The notes under the pieces: generated by a model
Database searches by the model: none
The model's input: only the letters and a program-made list of their open reading frames with translations
Told to the model about the DNA's origin: nothing
Shown here: piece after piece, positions 12,597 to 22,029 of the stretch
Layout of the letters: every line of letters begins with the position of its first letter
Numbering within the stretch: the stretch's first letter is position 1
Source of the DNA: Siphonodentalium dalli
Taxonomy: Eukaryota; Mollusca; Scaphopoda; Gadilida; Siphonodentaliidae
Direction: 5' to 3'
DNA length: 64,000 nucleotides
Assembly: GCA_032622095.1 (NCBI GenBank)
Contig: CP136061.1
Span: 16,740,440 to 16,804,439, forward strand
Position numbers and translations under genes: made by a program

Positions 12597-13462
12597 AACC
12601 CTTTACCCAACAGAACGGCCCTGTGCCAATGCATTCTCTTATATATGCGAGTCGACCATAGGTCGCCTCGCATATATAAGAGAATGCATTGGCACAGGGC
12701 ATAACTGTAACTATCACTATGTGGTCAAGGAGTCGGTTCCAATGATATCCATATAATAATATAAATAAATTTAGTTTAAAGCCGTAAATCCTCATAGAGC
12801 TCTTAGGCTTTACATCAATACATATATAATGATGATTAGAACATAGTAAGAAATATCAATTATGTACAATGAGCTGCTCATCTGGCTACCATCAGTGGAT
12901 CGGATGATACACACGTTGAAACAGATGCGTTTTAAGTTTAGATGTGAACATTTTGAGCGACTGGAGTGCCCTCAAGTGAGCAGGCAATTTATTCCAGAGA
13001 AATGGTGAAGCCACGGAAAAGGCCCGGTCACCAGCTGTTACGAGGTCACCCGGTACAAACACAAGGCTGTGAGAACTTTCAGACCGCAGAGGCCGCGGAG
13101 GAACATATCGAGAAATCAAGTCTGCCAAGTATGATGGGGCCTCGCTATTCAGACACTTGTGCGTTAATTTCAAAATTTTGAATTCAATCCGTTCCCTCGG
13201 AGGTAACCAGTGGAGCTCGCGCAATAATGGCGTGACGTGATCATATTTACGGCTCATAAAAATAACTCGTGATGCAGATTTCTGCACATTTTCGATTTTA
13301 TCCAAGATAGACTGGTTGCAGCCGTACAACAGAGAATTACAGTAGTCCAGACGACTTGTAACGAAGGCATGTACTAGCTGTTTTGTGGTTCTATTGAGAC
13401 AGACCGAAGATATTTTAGGCTGTTGAAGCTTTATTTGGCAGGTTTGTTGGGTAAAGGGTTAA
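12595..13462. mobile_element. TTAA-flanked (piggyBac-type) element inside the gypsy copy
   Basis: The boundaries are TTAA at 12595-12598 and at 13459-13462, with inverted ends 'ccctttacccaaca' and 'tgttgggtaaaggg'. Removing one TTAA and the insert restores continuity of the gypsy pol frame (…ETSLEL / MLVQRTYV…). TTAA target duplication with C-rich termini is typical of piggyBac-type transposition. It holds one family-A hairpin (12619-12699) and a LINE 3' fragment (12892-13410). A shorter relative is at 28196-28660. No transposase is present. Confidence 0.85.
12892..13410 (-). pseudogene. L2/CR1-type LINE reverse transcriptase C-terminal fragment
   Basis: The open frame contains TSRLDYCNSLLYGC, then a conserved tail with ELHWLPPRERIEFKILKLTH, APSYLADLI, GDRAFSVASPFLWNKLP and a lysine-rich end. 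This is the region downstream of the polymerase domain in jockey-superfamily LINEs. The catalytic domain is missing, so it is a 5'-truncated copy. It lies wholly inside the TTAA-flanked element. The clade is inferred; L2-like is the best guess. Confidence 0.8.
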
Positions 13463-14690
13463 TGCTGGTACAGAGGACGTATGTGATCAATGATTCTAAA
13501 CAGAATAACATTATTGACGAATTTCAGGTTGTGTATCGAGGACTTGGGACAATTGAAGGGGAACCCCAGGTAGGAAACACCAGGGTACACCTGGGTGAAT
13601 AACACCAAGGTACACCTGGGTGGGAAACACCCAGGTAGGAAACACCAGGGTACACCTGGGTGAATAACACCAAGGTAACCTGGGTGGGAAACACCCAGGT
13701 AGGAAACACCAGGGTACACCTGGGTGAATAACACCAAGGTAACCTGGGTGGGAAACACCCAGGTAGGAAACACCAGGGTACACCTGGGTGAATAACACCA
13801 TGGTACACCTGGGTGGGGAAACACCCAGGTAGGAAACACCAGGGTAGACCTGGGTGGGAAACACCCAGGTAGGGTACACCTGGGTGTGGTCACCTGGGTA
13901 ATTACACCCAGGTTTATCCATACCAGGGTTTTTATCCAGTTTCAGGTGGGTAAATCATGGTAAAACCCAGGTTTCGCGGGGTCTTAATGGTTGGTGGATG
14001 TCTTGGTAGATAGATTTTTACCTGGGTTTCGGCCCAAAAAACCTGGGTGGATTTACCCAGGTACATTTTTATATGGGACACCACATACATATTGACAAAT
14101 CAGTCCGATCGGTTATTCATCCACCGAGACGTGTACCTCATAAACTGAAAGGGAGACTGAAACATGAATTACATACAATGGAAGAAGCTGGTGTAATAAC
14201 AAAAGTTCATGAACCGACAGAATGGGTCTGTTCGATGGTGATTGTTGAAAAACCAAATAAAAGTCTAGGATATGCCTAGATCCGAACTTGAACACATCGA
14301 TTCAGAGTGAACATTTACAGATACCGACAGTGGAGGAGTTAACGGGAATGATGGCTGGTGCAAAATACTGGAGTCTCCTGGATGCAAGCAAGCCATGCAT
14401 TTTGGCAGTTGAAATTAGATCACGAAAGTTCCATGTTGTGTACCTTCAACTCACCTTTCGGAAGGTACAGGTACTTAAGATTACCGTATGGGGTAAAAGA
14501 TGCGACAGAGAAATTTCAGAAAAGTATTTCCCAGTTGCTGGATGGAATTCCTGGAGTGACCTACTACGTAGACGACATATGTGTGTACGAGTCCACCAAA
14601 TTGCAACATGGTCAAAGGCAATCTCTACCAGAGCGCACCAGTCATGCTTCCTTTCTGACTCTGTAACCGGCTGGGTACTAGTCCGTGTTT
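13463..14690 (+). pseudogene. Ty3/gypsy-like reverse transcriptase remnant, interrupted by a minisatellite
   Basis: The pol frame resumes with LVQRTYVINDSKQ and reaches GLGTIEGE near 13553. It is broken by minisatellite DNA up to about 14070 and then continues HHIHIDKSVRSVIHPPRRVP. Further on, EPTEWVCSMVIVEKP, then (after stops and a frame change) PFGRYRYLRLPYGVKDATEK and YYVDDICVYE near 14560-14590 mark the polymerase core. The YVDD box has both catalytic aspartates. Stops near 14278 and frameshifts near 14400 make it non-functional. RNase H and integrase are absent. Confidence 0.8.
13556..14066. repeat. ACCTGGGTG minisatellite inserted in the gypsy pol region
   Basis: Units of about 58-60 bp combine 'gggaaacacccaggtagg', 'aaacaccagggtacacc' and 'tgggtgaataacaccaagg'. 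'cacccaggt' and 'acctgggtg' are inverse complements, so single strands can fold many ways. The outer part (13900-14062) is degenerate but still rich in 'acctgggt'. Minus-strand frames here (GVSYLGVSHPG-type repeats) are satellite translations. Confidence 0.85.
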
Positions 14691-14769
14691 CTATATTTAG
14701 AATTGGATTTTCCAGCAAAAATGGCGAAACCCGATCGCTCCAAAGTCAAATTTTCTATGTGCTTTGAGA

Positions 14770-16112
14770 ACAATTCCCACTACTAAACATAATGACAGAA
14801 TGGAAAATCAGAGCGGTAGTTTTGTTGATGATTTTCGCAAGATACAAATCAAAATTGCATCAAATTAGAACTCTTGTGTTTTGACTTGCCGTTCGAGTTG
14901 TGACAATGTCGTACATGTGCGTTTATACTTTTGGGGTGATAAAATAATCGGAGAACCGTATCACACTGTTTCAAAATATAGTTCTTCGGTTTTAGTGAAA
15001 CTTTTCAAACATAAGATCCCAAATTTATACAAATTTTGTCCTATATTTTGTGTGCTTAACAAAGGCAGCATGTTGCTCTGTTCGCTTAGTATATATTTTA
15101 ATATCGCGGAAGTCCACTAAATGTGGGTGAAATGTCGCCGGTAGCAGCGGTCTTACCGAGTCATCAAGGGAGGTAATCCCTGCCGGTAGCAGCGGTATTA
15201 CCGAGTAGGTTTTATGCTGTTGGGGACCAAAGTTAGTTAAATTTGGGGATGAGTGTCAAAATATTGTAAGTAAAAAAATATTTTTTTTGCAGGTTTGTAA
15301 GTGGGTCCCCGAAAATTCTAGATGCAAAAAACGGCATACCTTCTGCTAAACCTTTACTATCCGGTCGCCCCCTCCCCCGATTATTTTGGTACGTTTTGAC
15401 AGTTTACAAATTAGTAACATGTCCCGTCTAATGACGTACCTGAATAGAATAGCTTTAGAATCGGGGATTTGATAAAAATCGTTCTTCCGCTAAAATTATG
15501 ACTGGCCCCAATTTGCGAATTTGAAGAACCAAGTCGTCCACCTATTAAAGATGGATAACTCTACCCTGGCATGAATTTGGATTGTGAATATGTTATCTCA
15601 CTTCGTCGACAGAATTGGGCAATCCACTTGCGTTGAACAAAAAGTTGATAAATAACAGGTTTTGTGCAATTTCCCTGCGACAAAAATAGGGAGAAATGGC
15701 ACATTTTATGAGATGACATCTCCCAAGTCGACCTCTAGTCGTACACAACCAATCATTGCATGTGGTATTCATATAAACTTGTAATATAAATTTGATCTCA
15801 TGGTTTTGTGTATATTGTACATTATTATATGGCCATCTAACATTAGATATAAATTTGATTACAAATATCTTCCAGTTAAATTTGATCCCAAATATCGTTT
15901 GTTGGTATATTGCATTGTTGTTATTGCACCCTACATGTGTATATATTGCATGTTATTTAATATTTACTGTTTTATCAAATAAAGATAATGAATAAAGTTC
16001 ATCCTAGTTATCATGTAATCCCAGCATGCTAAACAACACGGTACCACCATCTGGTATTCCCTTTACACGTCAGGATTACCATTAATAACATGGTACCATT
16101 GTGATGACAAGA
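14770..16112. other. No gene recognised; small duplications only
   Basis: 'gccggtagcagcggt' plus 'ttaccgagt' occurs twice (about 15136 and 15182). 'gatataaatttgatt' and 'aatttgatcccaaatat' style repeats lie at 15786-15900. Otherwise this is AT-rich non-coding sequence. Confidence 0.5.
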
Positions 16113-18178
16113 GGTGGCATCAGAGATGCTGTGTCTCGTTTTCGGTGGCTTACCGCCGGTGGCTACCGCCAATTGGTGTGCATCAGTATCGGTAGACTAA
16201 TTAATAGGTAAAATCGAAAAATGACTAATTAAGGGCCATAACTCCATCAAATTTTATCGGGCCAGGCTGGTTTTCGAACTCGTCCAGGATATTATTGGAA
16301 GACACTTATATACCAAATTTTAGTTGAATCGGATGACGTTTGTTGAAGTTATCGCGCTAACGAGCTCAAAATTCGTACAAAATGACTACTTAAGGACCAT
16401 AACTCTATCAAATTTTATCGGACCGGGCCCGTTTTCTAACTCGTCCGAGGTATTCTTGGGAGACACCTATATATCAAAATTTCAATCAAATAGGATGATG
16501 TTTGTTAAATTATCGCGCTAACGAGCTGAAAATTTGTGAAAAAATGACTAATTAAGGGCCATAACTCTATCAAATTTTATCGGACCTGGCCGGTTTTCGA
16601 ACTCGACCGAGATATTCTTGGGAGACACCTATATACCAAATTTCAATTAAATCGGATAACGTTTGTTGAAGTTATCGCGCTAACGAGCTGAAAATTCGTG
16701 AAAAATGACTAATTAAGGGCCATAACTCTATAAAATTTTATCGGACCAGGCCGGTTTTCGAACTCATTCGAGATATTCTTGGGAGACACCTATATACCAA
16801 ATTTAAATCAAATCGGATAACGTTTGTTGAAGTTATCGCGCTAACGAGCTGAAAATTCGTGAAAAATGACTAATTAAGGGCCATAACTCTATCAAATTTT
16901 ATCGGACCAGGCCGGTTTTCAAACTCGTCCGAGATATTCTTGGGAGACACATATATACCAAATTTAAATCAAATCGGATAACGTTTGTTGAAGTTATCGC
17001 GCTAACGAGCTGAAAATTCCTGAAAAATGACTAATTAAGGGCCATAACTCTATCAAATTTTATCGGACCAGGCCGGTTTTCGAACTCATCCTAGATATTC
17101 TTGGGAGACACCTATATACCAAATTTCAATCAAATCGGATAACGTTTGTTGAAGTTATCGCGCTAACGAGCTGAAAATTCGTGAAAAATGACTAATTAAG
17201 GGCCATAACTCTATCAAATTTTATCGGACCAGGCCGGTTTTCGAACTCGTCCGAGATATTCTTGGGAGACACCTATATACCAAATTTAAATCAAATCGGA
17301 TAACGTTTGTTGAAGTTATCGCGCTAACGAGCTGAAAATTCCTGAAAAATGACTAATTAAGGGCCATAACTCTATCAAATTTTATCGGACCAGGCCGGTT
17401 TTCGAACTCATCCTAGATATTCTTGGGAGACACCTATATACCAAATTTCAATCAAATCGGATAACGTTTGTTGAAGTTATCGCGCTAACGAGCTGAAAAT
17501 TCGTGAAAAATGACTAATTAAGGGCCATAACTCTATCAAATTTTATCGGACCAGGCCGGTTTTCGAACTCGTCCGAGATATTCTTGGGAGACACCTATAT
17601 ACCAAATTTAAATCAAATCGGATAACGTTTGTTGAAGTTATCGCGCTAACGAGCTGAAAATTCGTGAAAAATGACTAATTAAGGGCCATAACTCTATCAA
17701 ATTTTATCGGACCAGGCCGGTTTTCGAACTCATCCTAGATATTCTTGGGAGACACCTATATACCAAATTTCAATCAAATCGGATAACGTTTGTTGAAGTT
17801 ATCGCGCTAACGAGCTGAAAATTCGTGAAAAATGACTAATTAAGGGCCATAACTCTATCAAATTTTATCGGACCAGGCCGGTTTTCGAACTCGTCCGAGA
17901 TATTCTTGGGAGACACCTATATCCCAAATTTCAATCGAATCAGATAACGTTTGTTGAAGTTGTCGCGCTAACGAGCCTAAAATCAGTGAAAAATGGCAAA
18001 GGGCCATAACTCTGTAATAAATGTGCGGAGGAACCCGATTTTTTGTCTGCATCTTACGTGCATGGATATGTACTCACACCCCAATAAACGGTTGAGTTAT
18101 AAGCAAAACACGCCGTCCGCCGCCCGCCCCTCATCAAACTATAAGTCGAGTTTTGAAAAAAAACTCAACTAAAAAATC
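16113..18178. repeat. Mobile satellite element, about 11 units of 161 bp
   Basis: The leader starts 'acaagaggtggcatcagaga' and carries 'ggtggctaccgcc'. About eleven near-identical 161-bp units follow. Each contains 'gggccataactctatcaaat', 'tttatcggaccaggccgg', 'tattcttgggagacacctat' and 'gttatcgcgctaacgagc'. The array ends in a 3' module with 'tgcatggatatgtactcaca' and 'aagtcgagtttt'. The same leader and 3' module flank only three units at 38231-39057, so the whole is a dispersed element with variable internal copy number. Confidence 0.9.
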
Positions 18179-18199
18179 CCACCACTGGATCTGAGCGTA

Positions 18200-18281
18200 A
18201 AGGCTGGGGTCCCAGAGGGTGAATTTAGACAGTGGGACTAGCATCACTAAATTTACCCTCTAGAGACCTCATTCTACTTAG
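18200..18281. repeat. Family-B hairpin, copy 1
   Basis: 'ggtcccagagggtgaattta' pairs with the inverted 'taaatttaccctctagagac' across a short loop. Further copies: 36891-36985, 37195-37289, 47400-47490, 57501-57602, 59144-59218, 59377-59455. Confidence 0.8.
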
Positions 18282-18589
18282 GCGTCATATTCTCGGGAGA
18301 CTGGAATGTATCTTTATTAGCAAGAGCATTAGTTTCTGTCATTTTTAGTTTAGTTTCTCTATATCCTCTATTCACCATCTAGGAACTTAAATATAATTCT
18401 GGTCTCCCATAGCAGATGAGGCCATGCAGAATGTCCTAATATTTCCCCAAAAGTAGAACAAAAACATGCAATTTAAAAAAAACAAGCAGTCACAAACGAC
18501 GGTATCCCCCGCTGAAATTTGCAGTTGGGGAAGTGCATTCTCAATAATGTTTGCGTTCTCAGTATGTGCTAAACAAGAGGTGGGATTTT

Positions 18590-19125
18590 GTAAAAAAGCC
18601 TGGCTTGCGAACTCGTCCATTTGCACCAAAAATAATAAACAAAGTCCAATAACTCTGCTGAAAATATCTGGCCGGACCTGGTTTGCGAACTCGTTCAAGA
18701 TACTGGTCATGTGAACTCATGACATATACCAAAAATCTTTGAAATCCGTTGATATTTGTGGAAATGAGCCCTGTGACGTCGTCCATTTGCACCCAAAAAA
18801 AAATAAACAAAGTCCAATAAGTCCGCTTTAAATATACGGCCAGACCTGGTTTGTGACCTCGTTCTAGATACTCATCAAGTGAACTCATATACCAAATATC
18901 TTTGAAATCCGTTGAGATTTGTGGAAATGAGCCCTGTGACGTCGTCTATTTGCTATTTGGTAAATTCGACAAAAATAATAAGTCCAATAACTCCGGTAAA
19001 AATATCTGGCCAGACCTGGCTTGCGAACTCATTCTAGGTAATGGTCAGGTGGACTCATGTACCACAAATCTTTGAAATCCGTTTACATTCAAGTTATGAC
19101 TCTTACAATTCGGGACGAACAGAAC
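18590..19125. repeat. Three diverged units of about 180 bp
   Basis: Each unit has 'aaagtccaataactc', 'tctggccagacctgg', 'ttgcgaactcgtt', 'tctttgaaatccgttga' and 'gagccctgtgacgtcgtc'. The style resembles the 161-bp satellite but the units are different. Non-coding. Confidence 0.8.
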
Positions 19126-19304
19126 CCATTACTATATCCCCCGCAAATTTTAAATTTGGCGGGAGATAAAAAAAAGTTCATCCTAAATACTATTTAGAAA
19201 ATGAAATTATCAGAACATTTTCTAATTATAAATGGTGTGAAATTTCCAAATTATGACCAAAGTTGAGAGTGAGACATGCATCTGCAGCCTAATACCTGCC
19301 TGCC

Positions 19305-20098
19305 TGATCCTACTCAGGGATCTATACCGAACCTACTCAGGGATCTATACCGAACCTACTCAGGGATCTATACCGAACCTACTCAGGGATCTATACCGTC
19401 TAATTGATATCTACTCAGGGATCTATACCGTCTATTGATACCTACTCAGGGATCTATACCGTCTATTGATACCTAAAACAATGGAGAAGAATCCCGCTCA
19501 TACAATATTTTGAAGGAATACTATTACAGGGTTGCATCCGTTATAATAAGGGTGGTGTCATGTAATACCTGCCTGCCTGAACCTACTCAGGGATCTATAC
19601 CGAACCTACTCAGGGATCTATACCGAACCTACTCAGGGATCTATACCGAACCTACTCAGGGATCTATACCGAACCTACTCAGGGATCTATACCGAACCTA
19701 CTCAGGGATCTATACCGAACCTACTCAGGGATCTATACCGAACCTACTCAGGGATCTATACCGAACCTACTCAGGGATCTATACCGAACCTATTCAGGGA
19801 TCTATACCGAACCTATTCAGGGATCTATACCGAACCTACTCAGGGATCTATACCGAACCTATTCAGGGATCTATACCGAACCTACTCAGGGATCTATACC
19901 GAACCTATTCAGGGATCTATACCGAACCTACTCAGGGATCTATACCGAACCTACTCAGGGATCTATACCGAACCTATTCAGGGATCTATACCGAACCTAC
20001 TCAGGGATCTATACCGAACCTACTCAGGGATCTATACCGAACCTATTCAGGGATCTATACCAAACCTACTCAGGGATCTATACCGAACCTAGTCAGGT
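19305..20098. repeat. 23-bp satellite in two blocks
   Basis: The unit 'cctactcagggatctatacc' plus 'gaa' (23 bp) is repeated about 7 times at 19305-19470 with variants, and about 23 times at 19575-20098. The second block is nearly uniform, with only C/T changes (ctactc/ctattc). Because 23 is not divisible by 3 and the unit lacks stops on the plus strand, a 196-codon frame runs through it. That frame is a satellite translation, not a gene. Confidence 0.95.
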
Positions 20099-20291
20099 GA
20101 CGATGTAACATATGTGAAGTTATTATACACAATTCTGTTTGTCCTCTGATGTCATATTGTTGTGTATTTCATTCCAACTTCGATGATAATATGGGCACAG
20201 AACAAAACAAAGTTTACCTGCAATAAATAACTTTAATATATATCTATAAACAAGAGCACCGCCAGCATGGCATAATACAACTGTCCGCTGC

Positions 20292-20784
20292 TTAAAGGCC
20301 CACTTAATTGTCGAATGACCATATTACATTATGCACAACATATCCCATATTATATACCATATGGAAGAGGAAACAAAAATATATATATTCCACCAGAATA
20401 CGGAACGGCTGTGGCCTTGGAGTGTCCACCAAGTGATAGAGATTCTCAGATTCATTCCAAGACTCCCCCTTGTCAATCCAGAATGCATAAGAATTCAAAC
20501 TAAGAGATAGAGTTATTCCCGTTCCATTGAGAATAATAGACTTTATAGTACAGTCTGGATCAAACTTAATCACAGAACACACCTCAGTACCTTGACAAAA
20601 ACAATGTTCCAAGTTTATTCGACTGAATCAGTTGATAATACAATATTTTGGAGCTTCCTCTTTGAAATGGAATATAATATGGAATATAATGTATATAATG
20701 TGATCTGGAGGGGGGGTGTGTATATAATATGGAATATGTTGTATATATGTGATCGGGGGGTTCGAAAATTAAATGGGCCTTTAA
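20292..20784. mobile_element. TTAA-flanked AGGCCCA MITE, intact copy
   Basis: TTAA at 20292-20295 and 20781-20784 enclose inverted ends 'aggcccacttaattgtcga' and 'tcgaaaattaaatgggcct'. The interior is shared with the diverged copy at 8388-9055. No transposase is encoded. TTAA at both edges suggests piggyBac-type mobilisation, but the TTAA could also be part of the inverted repeat. Confidence 0.75.
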
Positions 20785-20935
20785 GACTCGTACATATATA
20801 AATATTACAATTTCACATTTTGATTAGTTTTTTTGTCATCCTCGACAGTGAAGGGACATATGAGCTTCAAGCCACAAATTAACACTTTCATTAGGTACAT
20901 GATGTGAGTTACACTGGTGCAGCATTAAAGATCAT

Positions 20936-21098
20936 GTGCCAGTGCATTCTCTTATATATGCGAGTCTCCCATTGGAAGCCTTGCATATATAAGAGAATGC
21001 ACTAGCTTACAATGTCAAGGTAAATATTATATTCTCTTATATATATAAGGCTCCCTATGGGAGACTCGCATATATAAGAGAATGCATTGGCACAGGGT
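20936..21098. mobile_element. Pair of family-A hairpins
   Basis: Two adjacent palindromes (20936-21006 and 21028-21098) with arms 'cattctcttatatatgcgag' or its variant and loops 'tctcccat…'. The flanks ('ggtgcagcattaaagat', and 'ttaaccctttcat' at 21118) match the ends of the TTAA-flanked element at 32031-32298. This is a degraded member of that family. Confidence 0.75.
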
Positions 21099-21209
21099 CT
21101 TTAAGGAAGGTGGGTCATTTAACCCTTTCATAAAGGGATCTGAGCTGGTGCAGCATTCAAGATATTGTGCCATGCATTCCCATTTTGTAATGGTGGGACA
21201 TCATGGGTG

Positions 21210-21958
21210 GAGTAACTCCTTTCTTATTTCTAACTGACTCTTAATATCCTATCCGTCACTTCCGTACAGTCCTCGGGTATCACATTAATCACCGGACTTC
21301 CAGCCGCCCCGCCGCTGCTCATCCCGGAGGTCATGAGTTTAGTAACTCCTTTCTAACTGACTCCTCAGTTAATATGCTATCCGATACTTCCGTACAGTCC
21401 TCGGGTATCACATTCATCACCGGACTTCCAGCTGCCCCGTCGCTGCTCATCCGGGAGGTCATGAGTTTAGTAATTCCTTTCTAACTGACTCCTCAGTTAA
21501 TATGCTATCCGATACTTCCATACAGTCCTCGGGTATCACATTAATCACCGGACTTCCAGCCGCCCCGTCGCTGCTCATCCGGGAGGTCATGAGTTTAGTA
21601 ACTCTTTTCTAACTGACTCCTCAGTTAATATGCTATCCGATACTTCCGTACAGTCTTCGGGTATCACATTCATCACCGGACTTCCAGCCGCCCCGTCGCT
21701 GCTCATCCGGGAGGTCATGAGTTCAGTAACTCCTTTCTAACTGACACCTCAGTTAATATGCTGTCCAATACTTCAGTACAGTCCTCAAGAATCACATTTA
21801 TCACCGGTCTTCCTGCCGCCACGTCGCTGCTCATCCGGGAGGTAACGAGTTCAGTAACTCCTTTCTAACTGACTCCTCCGTTAATATGCTGTCCAATACT
21901 GCCGTACAGTCCTCGGGTATCACATTTATCACCGGACTTCCAGTCGCCCCGTCGCTGC
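21210..21958 (-). repeat. 128-bp array derived from the last ZNF277 coding exon
   Basis: About six head-to-tail copies of a 128-bp unit. The landmark 'cagttaatatgc' or its variant falls at 21366, 21494, 21622, 21750 and 21878, exactly 128 bp apart. Read on the minus strand, the rightmost copy is the coding sequence of visible exon 11 (GSPVINVIPEDC … TEESVRKELLNS). The other copies lie beyond the stop. Because 128 is not a multiple of 3, the copies are out of frame with each other. Copies differ by scattered substitutions, so this is not an assembly stutter. Confidence 0.95.
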
Positions 21959-22029
21959 TTGTTTCCTCATCGGGACTATCCTCTAACTGACACAACAGAT
22001 TATCATTCTCGTATGTTGGGAAGAAATAC
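21831..22029 (-). CDS. ZNF277: ZNF277 visible exon 11 (last coding exon)
   Basis: The acceptor 'atattcag' precedes GTATTTCTTCCC. The exon encodes YFFPTYENDNLLCQLEDS, an acidic serine-rich stretch, and a tail ending NSLPPG then TGA. The leading G completes the split codon CA+G left by exon 10. The final residues and the stop come from the first boundary of the 128-bp array, so the C-terminus has probably been reshaped by the duplication. No clear polyadenylation signal was found nearby. Confidence 0.93.

Noticed and set aside
13459..13921. Three overlapping minus-strand frames of 94-144 codons
   Set aside because: Translations of the ACCTGGGTG minisatellite in three frames.
19510..20100. 196-codon open frame
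   Set aside because: Entirely the 23-bp satellite; no start context, domain or non-repeat sequence.
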